A stretch of 64,000 bases of DNA from Ornithinimicrobium cerasi (GTDB lineage: Bacteria > Actinomycetota > Actinomycetes > Actinomycetales > Dermatophilaceae), in contig NZ_QZMN01000015.1 of NCBI RefSeq assembly GCF_003702705.1, forward strand, positions 1-64,000, read 5' to 3'. A program made the translations under genes and the position numbers. This document shows positions 1-8,800 of the stretch, piece by piece. The notes under the pieces were generated by a model. It was not told the DNA's origin. It ran no database searches and saw only the letters and a program-made list of their open reading frames with translations. Every line of letters begins with the position of its first letter. Position 1 is the stretch's first letter.

Positions 1-66
1 GCTGGACGCGGTCGAGGCGGTCTCGAGGTGCTGCTGTACGAGCTCTGTCAGTGACTCTTTGGGCAT
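1..66 (-). CDS. 5' end of an unidentified gene (partial)
   Basis: The first 22 codons of a gene that runs off the left edge of the window. It starts at ATG (complement of 64-66) and begins MPKESLTELVQQHLETAST. A good ribosome binding site, AGGAG, lies five bases upstream of the ATG, and this is the main reason for calling it. The visible peptide is polar and helix-like; it is too short to assign a family. It lies at the left end of the low-GC accessory region. Confidence 0.45.
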   Translation of the reverse strand, partial: MPKESLTELVQQHLETASTASS

Positions 67-355
67 CGGTTCTCCTCATCAGTGAGTGAACACTCTGGAT
101 CACACGCCTGCGGGTCTGGCTGGTGCTGTCTAGGCTAGCCAACAATCCTCACGGACACGTCCGGGTCTGCGCCGCCACCACCCGCCGCATCTGCCTGACC
201 AGCGGACGCACACAACTGCGCATGGAGTGTGCACGCACGCCGGTGCCGCATGAGAACCAGACGCGCGCCTCTGCCGCCCTCCGCACATTGGGCCGGTGAC
301 GAGAAGCTCTTCCAGGAGTACCGTTTGCCTCTCGTCCACGTCGGAAGGTCGCAGG

Positions 356-709
356 GTGAGTCGAAGGTCCGGCAGCGCGGGACGTCGAACCCGGTCGATC
401 GCCTGTGCAATGAGCGCCGTTGCCCTCCTCAGCGGTTGCCAGGTCTCAGCGCCTGTCATCGAGGTATGGGTGGGAACGGATGATCGAGAACTGCAAGTAA
501 CCGTCGATTCGTGCAACCGTGAGCCGGAAGTCACCGTTGTGGAGACGGCCGAGGAGGTACTCCTTCAGGCACGCGTCGACCGCTCCTTCGCGGTGGCGAC
601 CAACGACTGTGCCGACGGCGCAATCGTGATGCTTGAGGAGCCCCTCGGGAAGCGTCCGGTGATGGACGAAAGCACTGGAGCGCAGTTGACCGTTCAGAAG
701 ACCGGCTAA
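356..709 (+). CDS. putative small lipoprotein, no recognised family
   Basis: This 117-residue protein starts at GTG 356, with GGAAGG seven bases upstream; an in-frame start at 296 has no ribosome binding site. The N-terminus is Arg-rich (RRSGSAGRRTR), followed by a hydrophobic stretch and a lipobox, ALLSGC, with the lipid-modified Cys at about residue 28. The mature part is short, acidic and rich in beta-type residues, with two further Cys that could form a disulfide outside the cell. The likely location is the outer face of the membrane. I recognise no family. A second lipoprotein of the same build lies at 2452. Confidence 0.6.
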   Translation: MSRRSGSAGRRTRSIACAMSAVALLSGCQVSAPVIEVWVGTDDRELQVTVDSCNREPEVTVVETAEEVLLQARVDRSFAVATNDCADGAIVMLEEPLGKRPVMDESTGAQLTVQKTG

Positions 710-895
710 CGCTTGCCAGGGCCAGTCCACCTGGTAGGCAGCGCAAAGCCGCGAGAAGCACCCGCCCGGGACCCTTACTCTCATGCCGCTGTGATCGCGT
801 AGCATCCGACCATACCGCCGGTCGCTCGTGCCGAAGTGCGGGTGACGCTGACTACTGGTACGCGATCACCTGGGGCAGCCTTGTCCGTTTCGGTT

Positions 896-1345
896 TCACT
901 CGCACTGGTCGCATGCTCCCGTGGCAGGGAGTTCGACGAAGTGAACCGGGCAGGTCTTGACGCTGGCAGGCGCAGCACGGTCGGTGGCAGACCGAGCCCT
1001 TGGCGCTCGACTCTGTTGCGGTGCGGTGGAGAACTCGATGATGACGTACTGGTCGTACTCGCCACGACTTCCCGGGAAAGCACGAGCCGTCAGGTCAGGA
1101 GGCAGGTCGACGTCGCGGTCAACAGCGAGGTGATGCAGATGGAGGTAGAGGGGGACACGTGAGGTGCCTGCGGCAGGCTTGAGTGCCCAGTAGCTCTGCC
1201 TACGATACGCGTGATCGACGCGTTCCGACACAGCATCCAAAACCCGCCGCAACGTCTCACGGTCCACATCTGTCCATTGGGGATTGCGTGCCAGAAACTC
1301 GGAACGCGTGATGCGCTCGGGACCGCTTCCACTCCAGTCCTTCAT
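896..1345 (-). CDS. hypothetical protein with C-terminal zinc-knuckle-like tail
   Basis: A 149-residue protein starting MKDWSGSGPERITRSEF. Residues 1-60 are charged and helical (RNPQWTDVDRETLRRVLDAV), followed by a hydrophobic His-rich strand (LYLHLHHLAV). The last 20 residues hold a CPVHF...CDQC motif that resembles the Cys/His tails common on small actinobacterial proteins and may bind zinc. No enzyme motif is visible. It is transcribed in the same direction as the DUF4145 gene at 1504-2190, about 160 bases apart. The function is unknown; that it is a real gene is supported by length, the motif and the lack of a better frame. Confidence 0.6.
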   Translation of the reverse strand: MKDWSGSGPERITRSEFLARNPQWTDVDRETLRRVLDAVSERVDHAYRRQSYWALKPAAGTSRVPLYLHLHHLAVDRDVDLPPDLTARAFPGSRGEYDQYVIIEFSTAPQQSRAPRARSATDRAAPASVKTCPVHFVELPATGACDQCE

Positions 1346-1503
1346 CTTGCCTACCCTACGATGGGGGCATTGGACTGTTCGAATCAGCCCGTGACTCCCT
1401 GCTCCAGCACCTCTGTGAACGCACCTAATTGCCGCAGGTAGGGACCGAACGGTCGGAGCTGAGAGAGCGCCCGAACGCGTGGAGGCCGACCCTCCACAAG
1501 CGG

Positions 1504-2190
1504 CTAGGCTGTCGCCGAGTCGCGCCTGGCCTTCCGCGCGGCCCGCATCGCCCGCTTCTCCTCGGGCTGAACATAGAGGACGAGCACTGCCTCTTCAATC
1601 AGTCTCGCAACGTCTTCCACCTCATCTGCCGAATAGATGATGCCGGCATGAATGCTGTCGTTCCCGAGCATCCTCGCCTCGTGGAGATCCTGAATCAAAT
1701 CGACGGGCAACTGACCCTGGAGGCTGTCGATCTTTGTGTAGAGGTCACGACCAGTGGCGTTTTGGTCCTTCACCAGCTCCTCGACGGTCGCGCGATACAT
1801 TACGCCGGCCGCGCGGAACGCCGTGGCCCTCTCACAGATGCTCGCCTCGGCGAACAGGCTCCGCACCCCTGCAGGTGCTGCTTCGTGCAGCGTCCGCGGA
1901 GACTCGGACGGTGAGACCAGCGTGCGCCAAGTCTGAACTTCCTCCTCCCCGCCAGCCTCATCCGGGGGTAGTCTGGCCTCGGTTTCCAAAACGATCACTG
2001 ACTTCTTGCAGTGCAGGCACTCCAAGATCATGACGCCGGTGTGCACCGGGTCGTTGGGGAACTCTCGACTCGTCGCCGAGCCCATGTGCGAGTAGAAGTG
2101 CGGTGAGGCGTAGTTGAGCGAATGGACAACTTTGAAAGAGCTGTCCCGCTTGTGCCAGGGACAGAATCCCACCCCATCCTTGAATAACAT
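1504..2190 (-). CDS. DUF4145 domain-containing protein
   Basis: A 228-residue protein. The N-terminus has a CPWH (residues 10-13) and a later CLHC pair that could form a zinc site. The C-terminal half matches the DUF4145 pattern: a helix ERATAFRAAGVMYRATVEEL, then a KI..L helix, and the family hallmark of a Gly-Asn followed by His (LGNDSIHAG), ending in a long helix before EEKRAMRAARKARR. DUF4145 proteins often occur next to restriction or other defence genes, and the domain is believed to act in nucleic-acid related conflict, but no activity is established. The neighbours here are equally accessory. It could be an orphan part of a degraded defence system. Confidence 0.75.
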   Translation of the reverse strand: MLFKDGVGFCPWHKRDSSFKVVHSLNYASPHFYSHMGSATSREFPNDPVHTGVMILECLHCKKSVIVLETEARLPPDEAGGEEEVQTWRTLVSPSESPRTLHEAAPAGVRSLFAEASICERATAFRAAGVMYRATVEELVKDQNATGRDLYTKIDSLQGQLPVDLIQDLHEARMLGNDSIHAGIIYSADEVEDVARLIEEAVLVLYVQPEEKRAMRAARKARRDSATA

Positions 2191-2451
2191 GCGTGTACCC
2201 CTTACGTCCGATCATCTGTTGGCCATGATGATCATCGCAGAGCATGCCGACTTCCCGGTGAGTGGCGGTGACCCGAGGAGTGGCCTGCTGCGATCCCCTG
2301 CTGGGCAGGGCACTCATCTGCCGCCGGTCGGTCGTCCGGCCCAAGCAGCGTTCGAAAGCGATGCGCAGCACGGTCCCGGCGGCGCATCCCGCGAGCGTGC
2401 CACACTTCTACTGACGCCGTGGGTCAGGCTCGGCCGATGGAGGTTTCGCCG

Positions 2452-2808
2452 GTGACCAAGAGTATATTCAGTGCAATCTCTGCATCGGGGCTAGCCGCCC
2501 TCTTTTTGACGGGGTGTCAGACCGACGGTGAGGATCCCCTCGTCGAGGCGGGGCGCGTCGCTCTCGACGATGCAAGGATTCCCGACGGCTGGCTTCAGGG
2601 CACGACGCTGAGCGTGACGTCCGATGCAGATGCTTTTCGAGTGGTCTACACGCTTGCTCAGCCACGTGAGCATCTCGAGTGGCCGGAGGCGACCTGCGCC
2701 ATTGAGCACGGGGAGACCATCACGGCCATCGAGTGGCTCATTTCAAGGGAGAACGAGATCGAGGCTATGTCGCCCGTGTGGGATGAGGTCTCATGCCTCT
2801 CTGGGTGA
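2452..2808 (+). CDS. putative small lipoprotein, no recognised family
   Basis: A 118-residue protein. The start is set at GTG 2452 because GGAGG lies eight bases upstream; an in-frame start at 2419 would place eleven extra residues before a perfect signal. The signal reads VTKSIFSAISASGLAALFLTGC, with the lipobox Cys at residue 22. The mature domain holds two more Cys (near ATCAIEH and at the VSCLSG end) and an aromatic-rich core. It is predicted to be anchored outside the membrane. I do not recognise the family. Its build is like that of the lipoprotein at 356-709, but the sequences are not obviously alike. Confidence 0.65.
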   Translation: MTKSIFSAISASGLAALFLTGCQTDGEDPLVEAGRVALDDARIPDGWLQGTTLSVTSDADAFRVVYTLAQPREHLEWPEATCAIEHGETITAIEWLISRENEIEAMSPVWDEVSCLSG

Positions 2809-2959
2809 CTCGGCGGGCGGGTCTCTGACAGTTCGCGGACGGGCGCGACCCCCTCGTTCTTGCGCGCTGTGGAGTGCGCGCTTCTGCCGCATGTACTCAA
2901 TCCGGCTCAAGCCTGCCAACGTGCGCCGCGCGAGGGCGCCCCGATCGCGGCATGTTGCG

Positions 2960-3613
2960 TTACGGGAGTCCGATCATGGCTTTCCAACGCACGGCGTGCT
3001 CGCCGTGAGGGTCGATCATCCCGTCGGTGGGGTTGCTGAAGATGTGCCACTGGCAGAACTCGGGGCCGGGCTGGCCAAGCGGGCTCCAACGCTCGAGCAG
3101 GTCGGTCAGACTGGAGGCCATGCGGTAGCCGTTCCCGGCGTCGGTGAGCCCGTGAGCCTCTAGGTAGATGACTTCACCGGCCCGCTCGGGGTGCAGATCG
3201 ACGGCCAGGTAGTCACCGTTTCCTACCGCGCAGATGGGCAGCGTCTCGCGCCAGGGCTGACCGGCTGCGTCCCCCGGGTCGGGAAAGATGATGTCGACGG
3301 CCTGCTGCCTGTGCTCGTTGAGCAGGGGTAGGTGATCCAGCCGGAACCACGTCGAGCCGCAGAAGATGTCGTCGAATGGGGCGGGGAGGTCCGCCCCGTC
3401 GGGCACCCACCAGGACCACTCGACCTGTCGTGTGATGGTCAGGAACGCCGTCCGCAGGCTGTCCGGCAGCGTGAATCCCAGCTGCAATTCGACCGCTGCC
3501 ACCTCCGTCTCGGTCGCCGGCGCATGCACTTTCTTGTCCTTAACGTCCAACCCAAACCGCTCAAGTGGCGCAGCACACCCATCGAGTTGACGAACCAGCT
3601 CCCCATGATCCAT
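2960..3613 (-). CDS. SMI1/KNR4 (SUKH) family protein
   Basis: A 217-residue protein. After a short N-terminus comes the SUKH core: an ATETEVAAVELQLGFTLP segment (family pattern: acidic helix then LP), a helix DSLRTAFLTITR, then the WSWW and PFDDI strands, and the late pattern ICAVGNGDYLAVDLHP followed by VIYL. SUKH proteins are best known as immunity proteins of polymorphic toxin systems in bacteria, and also occur alone. No toxin gene is seen next to it, so it is either an orphan immunity gene or a cargo gene of the island. Confidence 0.75.
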   Translation of the reverse strand: MDHGELVRQLDGCAAPLERFGLDVKDKKVHAPATETEVAAVELQLGFTLPDSLRTAFLTITRQVEWSWWVPDGADLPAPFDDIFCGSTWFRLDHLPLLNEHRQQAVDIIFPDPGDAAGQPWRETLPICAVGNGDYLAVDLHPERAGEVIYLEAHGLTDAGNGYRMASSLTDLLERWSPLGQPGPEFCQWHIFSNPTDGMIDPHGEHAVRWKAMIGLP

Positions 3614-3732
3614 GGACGCACGCTACTGCCGGGGCGAGTGCGCCTGTGCGGCGGCATGGGGCCGCGGTACCCCATGAGGTGGCCGTGGGCGGACTGCTGC
3701 CACGTCGACGTCTTTCCTTCTACTGTGGGGTC

Positions 3733-4203
3733 ATGCTCGAGCTCAGCCAGCTTGACTTGGACGAGATCGCCACGGCTCTGTCCGACCAGACCGACTACGA
3801 CCACCGGTGGCTGATCGACCCAAAGTCGGGGCAGGTGGCTTTCTGGACCTCGGACACTGGCCTGGACGGGGAAAACCCCGTGGACTTTGAGGACCTGGAT
3901 CTCACGCCCATCGATCCGCTCCCGTCGCACGTCTGGTATCAAGACATGGCCGACTTCGCGGACCGGATCAGCGATGATGCTGCGGGACGCCGACTAGCAC
4001 GAGCCATTGCAGGCAAGGGCGCCTTCCGGCGGTTCAAGAACGCGTTGTACGAGGAGCTTCCCCAGCTCCTACCGGCCTGGCACGCCTTCCGAGAAGCCCG
4101 CGCCAACAGGCGAGCCGTCGAATGGCTCGCGGATGAAAGTCTCATCCCAGAGGAAGACGCCGACCAGTATCGAGAGAACCACCCCGACCCCGACGTGCCC
4201 TAA
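3733..4203 (+). CDS. UPF0158 family protein
   Basis: A 156-residue acidic protein starting at ATG 3733 (MLELSQLDLDEIATALSD), with a GGGG just upstream. Family features seen: a helix followed by a WLIDPKSGQV strand, the IDPLPSHVWYQDMADF segment, the AIAGKGAFRRFKNAL helix with its conserved GAFRRF core, and the WLADESLI C-terminus. UPF0158 proteins are widespread and of unknown function, often found with phage or island genes. It is divergent to the SMI1/KNR4 gene across a 119-base gap. Confidence 0.8.
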   Translation: MLELSQLDLDEIATALSDQTDYDHRWLIDPKSGQVAFWTSDTGLDGENPVDFEDLDLTPIDPLPSHVWYQDMADFADRISDDAAGRRLARAIAGKGAFRRFKNALYEELPQLLPAWHAFREARANRRAVEWLADESLIPEEDADQYRENHPDPDVP

Positions 4204-4462
4204 CCACGGAGTCACTCAGCGCCCTTCGGGGGGCGCACTCATTTGCCGCGTGGAGGACGGCTGCGCTCGTCCGACTTTGCCGCCGATCGAGTGGCCGGTT
4301 CGGCACCGTGTCTGCGCCGGCCCTGTGCGTCAGGATGGGGTGAGACGCCAGCCCTGCTGACGTTCGCACTGCACGAGGCGAGATCGGACCACTACTGAGA
4401 TGACGATTAGGACTGCTAACGTCGGCGCCGATGATGGGGTCATGTTCCCTTGCGCTGATTAG

Positions 4463-4720
4463 CCGAAGCGGCGCAAGTTCACCGCGGAGTTCAAGGCGGC
4501 GATCCTCGCCGAGTACGACGCGGCTGAGCGTGGCGTGATCCCGCGCCGGGAGGGCCTGTACACCTGCTGCCACATCATCGAGTGGCGAAAGGCCGCCTCT
4601 GCGGGTGCGCAGGCAGGGTTGGGCGACAAGCCACGAGACCGGCCGGGCGGGGGGATTCAGAACGCACAGCCGAGCGTCTGGCCAAGGGGCAATACGCTGC
4701 GGCGGAGGCGGGTGCCAGCT
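4463..4720 (+). pseudogene. IS3-family transposase OrfA remnant
   Basis: From 4463 the reading is PKRRKFTAEFKAAILAEYDA, followed by REGLY and HIIEWRKA and an Ala/Gly-rich linker, as in the helix-turn-helix half of IS3-type OrfA proteins. There is no usable start codon. Near 4655 (a run of G) the reading moves to another frame, where ERTAERLAKGQYAAAEA continues the expected leucine-zipper region. Frameshift, missing start and no OrfB behind it show that this is a dead fragment. The 258 bases before it, from the UPF0158 stop, hold no gene that I can support. Confidence 0.7.
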
Positions 4721-4906
4721 TTGTGACAGGTCTGCGGGCGTTATTTGCTCACTCGTGCACGGGTCCGCAGCAAAATTGGGCCTGTCCACCGCGAGGCCCT
4801 AGTTCCCACCAGCGCCGTGACCTGCGCTGTTCAGGTTGCGTCCTGGTATCGCCCGGGAGGCGCCTTGCTCCAGAACGATCACGGCGAAGTCGCTGTCCTC
4901 CTCCAC

Positions 4907-5116
4907 CGGGGCAACACGAGCACGTGTGGCGGCGCCGCGGACGTCCTGGCCTACTTCGGTCGGACGCACACTAGCAACGGACCGACCGGGGCCGTGAATG
5001 GTCGGCTCGAGCACCGGCGCGGCCCCGAGGTCAGGTTCCGCAATCCCATCAACATCGTCGCCCCAGCCCTGCTCGAAGCCGGCGGATTCGGACCAGAGCT
5101 ACGCCCTGAATTGTAA
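4907..5116 (+). pseudogene. ISL3-family transposase C-terminal remnant
   Basis: The last about 60 residues of an ISL3-type transposase: ADVLAYF, then TSNGPTGAVNGRLEH (ISL3 consensus SNGPTEAxNxRLE/IK), RFRNPINIVAPALLEAGGF and a stop after ELRPEL. Several consensus positions are altered (the E of SNGPTEA is G, and GFRN is RFRN). The rest of the transposase is absent; the DNA upstream in this frame has no similarity that I recognise. It is therefore a decayed insertion-sequence end. The following 265 bases (5117-5381) hold no gene that I can support. Confidence 0.65.
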
Positions 5117-5381
5117 GGAGCCCCTTCACCGCGTCCGCTACCGCTCGGTCGCGGACAACGGCGCCACCGACGCCGCACCAGCACTACGTGATGGGCAGCG
5201 CCCTGACGCACGCACATCCGAAGGACGCGGGACGGACCGCGCTCTCGCCTCGTGGGAAGGGACGCGTCGTCCACAACCCGCCAGTCTCGGCACGGCATCG
5301 TCGCGATCACGACCGAGTGAACGCAGTGACAACGCGACCACGCATCCGTAGAATGGCGGAAGAACCGACCGAGGGGTAGAC

Positions 5382-5771
5382 ATGCTGAACTTACCGGGTC
5401 CCGAACGGGCCAAGGCGCTTGACCCGTTTGGCAGGATCGACCTAGCCGACGTGGTGGCCTACCTGCGCACGGAACTTAGCGATGCGTCGACCTTGTCTGA
5501 AGACGAGCATGTGCAGTTCGAGTTGGGTCCTATCGAGCTCACCTTGGCAGTCCAAGTCACCAAGGAAGCTACTGCTGGAACCGAGGTTGGAGGAAAAATA
5601 CGATTCTGGGTTCTCGACGCGGATGCCAAGGCGTCAGCGTCGGCGTCCGCCTCATCACAGACGACCCAAACCATCAAGCTCACGCTGTCCCCCGTCGATC
5701 TGAGGAACCCGAATCGCGACCCCGCTACCCCGGTTCGGATAAGGGGGCGACAGGCTCTGGGGGAAGCGTAG
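5382..5771 (+). CDS. Trypco2-like (trypsin-co-occurring domain) protein
   Basis: A 129-residue protein with GAGGGG upstream of ATG 5382. The layout fits the trypsin-co-occurring domain 2 family: a helix DLADVVAYLRTEL, then alternating strands VQFELGPIELTLAVQV and GGKIRFWVL, a low-complexity Ala/Ser linker (ASASASASS) and a final strand TIKLTLSPVD. In actinobacteria such small domains are encoded next to trypsin-like proteases and STAND NTPases, in predicted NTP-dependent conflict systems described by computational work from the Aravind group. Here the next gene, 76 bases downstream on the same strand, encodes just such a protease-NTPase. The inferred role is regulator, adaptor or target-presenting partner. 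No experimental function is known to me. Confidence 0.75.
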   Translation: MLNLPGPERAKALDPFGRIDLADVVAYLRTELSDASTLSEDEHVQFELGPIELTLAVQVTKEATAGTEVGGKIRFWVLDADAKASASASASSQTTQTIKLTLSPVDLRNPNRDPATPVRIRGRQALGEA

Positions 5772-5847
5772 GAACCATGTCTCTTGCGCACACGCTACAT
5801 AGACTTGCTTTCCCACGCAGGAGTCTACGCCTCAGTTGGAGGCCGCA

Positions 5848-8800
5848 ATGAGTGAGGGATTGCAGGCGGAACGGGTGACTCAAATACTGGCGGAGACAGA
5901 GGAAGGACACTTCCGTGGTTCTGGCTACTTGATTAGCCAAAACCTTGTTCTCACCAGCGGACATGTTATTGCCGGCGCGAAGAGTATCAATGTTGTTGTG
6001 TTCTCCCCCGAACACAGGGAGGAAGTCATACCGGCCCTTTCGTGGCTTCTTTCTGATGAGGACGTCCCGCACTTCGGTCTAGTTATACTGCCGCACGTCA
6101 ACGTCTCAAACGATGAGAACCCGCCATTCGGCAGACTGAAGCGGCGAGCCGCAGTACTGACCGCGGAGACCTTGGGCTTTCCATTATACAAGCTTCGCCC
6201 CATCGCGGGCAATGACAGCAATGACGAAACGGGGTCTAGCCGGGTACTGGTAAGAGACTCCCTGCATGTGCCACAAGGAAAAATTGCGCTCCTTAGCAAC
6301 TTGCGCAACGGCACACTTGCCCTGAGTACAGGCGAGGAACCTACTTGGAGCGAGGGGGCCGACAACCCGTGGGAGGGTATGTCTGGTGCGCCCGTGTTCA
6401 TTGCTGAACACATCATAGGTCTTATTGACTGTAGATACCCGGGTGAATCGCCAGGTACACTAACAGTTCGCCCCATCGAAGACCTCAAGTCAATGCCCAG
6501 CCACAATCTTGAGTTCAGTACCATGCTTGGTCTTCCTGCGGATTTGGACAGCCTCCCCGATATGACTCAAGGCAGCAGCAGGACGAGTGCTGTCCTTGCA
6601 GCCTACGCGCGTGACGTTAGAGCGATCGCACCAGAAACTCTTTTTGGACGCAGCTCTGAACTTGCGGACCTCGTCTCTTTCATCGCAAGCCACGAACAAT
6701 ATCTGTGGTGGCAGGCGGGGCCCTGGGCAGGGAAGACAGCATTCTCTGCAACCATCGCTTTCGATCCGCCGGGCGGCGTCGAAGTCGCCTCATTCTTTAT
6801 AACGGCCCGACTTCCGAGCCAGTCGAACTCAGCCGCGTTCCTGCTTGCGATGATCGACCAGTTGGCTGGCATTGCGGATGAGGCCAGAGTTACTTTGGAT
6901 TCCCGACCTGGTCAAAGAGGACGCTATTTCGCCTTAATTGAGGCGGCAGGAAAAGCGGCCGCAGCAAGACGGCATCGGCTCCTCTTGGTTGTTGACGGCC
7001 TGGATGAGGATCAAGGTACGGGTCAGGAGAGCATAGCCTCGCTGATACCGGAAGTCCTGCCGGACAACGTCAAGGTTCTTGTTACTAGCAGAGCAAACCC
7101 GGGGCTCCCCCAGGACGTTGGCGCGAAGCACCCTTTGAGAGACTGCCTCTCGCCCTCCTGGCCCGAATCTGAGTATGCCGCTGAGGTTCGAGATCGAGCG
7201 GACGCGGAACTGGGAAGAATTCTCAAGTACGCGGAACCAACAGAGATCGCCATTCTTCAGGCAGTAACAGTATCCGGCGGCGGCCTGTCTGTTCATGACA
7301 TCTGTGCAATCACCAAGATGCCGCGGTGGGTGATTCGCGACTGCCTCACACAGTCATTCGCACGCTGTCTACGATCTCGCTCGCCGGTTCATTCGCCGGC
7401 CACCGGACCAGTCTTCCTCTTTGCGCACGATAAACTCAGGGAAGCGGCGGAGGAAGCCTTGAGCGACGACCTAGAAGACGTTCGTTGCAACTTGATCTCG
7501 TGGGCAGACGGGTACCGCGATGATCGCTGGCCGATGGATACTCCCGAGTACCTTCTGCGATCATATCCTCGAGTGCTGGGAACGCACCTTCGAAAGAACG
7601 ATACCGTTTCCATCGTTATCGACTTAGCGCGACACGAGCGCATAGTCTCGCGGACGGGGTCGGGGCTCTTATCGATGTCCGAATTGGCCGAGGCAGCAAG
7701 ACTGCTAAAGTCAGACCATTCCACAGAGTCCGTGGCCGCTCAACTCGCCGCAGTCGGAATGGAGGATTTCGTGCGACAGTCCGACATCCCCGACATGCTG
7801 GTTGACGTGATAAAGGTTCACGCACTGCTGGGGGAGTTTGGACCGGCGGAGGGGAGGGTTTATTACCTTGGGACGATGTTGGAGCGCCTAGACGGCATGC
7901 TCGCCATTGCCGAAGCGGCAGCCGAGAACTCGGTCGTCTGGGCAAGGGAGTTGGCCCGAGACGCGTCTACCCTCATGCACACTGTGCCAGACGGGACGAC
8001 GCGAAATCTGCTCCTACATCGTTTTGCGGTTCTGCACGCGCGCCTGGGGGAGGTCGAGCTGGCTAAGAGACGGATCCTCGAACTTTCCTCTCCCGAGCTG
8101 AGAGCCCGATGCGCGGTCGAATGCGCAGCTGGGAGTCATAGGCTGCCAAGCGATACCGTAGCGGACCTAAAGTCGGAGATTCTTTCCGAGCTTTCCGCCC
8201 GCAGCAGTGTCGAGCTTGGTGCAGCCTCACTGGATGCCTTTGGGGTCGACTTCATCAAGGCCGCCGGAGTAGAAGTTGCCACTCTTGGACGACGGATTGT
8301 CCAGTCACTACCGCACCCGCAGGCTGTCATGGCTCTCTCCCGCGCAACGCCTGTGTTCGTCGCTAACGGGAAGGCTTCCATTATTGAGGAGGGAGTGTCC
8401 ATCTTGGGAACTTCGCGAGCAGCCGCCAGCGCAGCAATTGGACTAACTGCCGCGTATTGGGCCGCGGGGGATCAGGAGCAAGGCCTGAAGTGGAGGAGGG
8501 ACGCGGAAGCGCTGCTGCGCAAAGAATCATCCGTGGTGCCCAGGTTTCGACTGCTCGGAGAACTGTCGGTCGTAGACGCTACGTGGCCTGCATTTTCTGC
8601 GGACGTCTCTCAAGGGTTACGACGGCACATCCTTTGGCTGCAAGATCGGCTCGGAGAGGATCGACCGGATGTCAGCGCGATGCTTGCGCTAGCGGAGACC
8701 GAAGGGACGACATTCAGGGATCACGCCAGCGAACTCGTTAGCAGGGCTGAATCCATTCTGCGGAAACGAAACAGGTCGCCCCACGTAAGCCGCGCTCACG

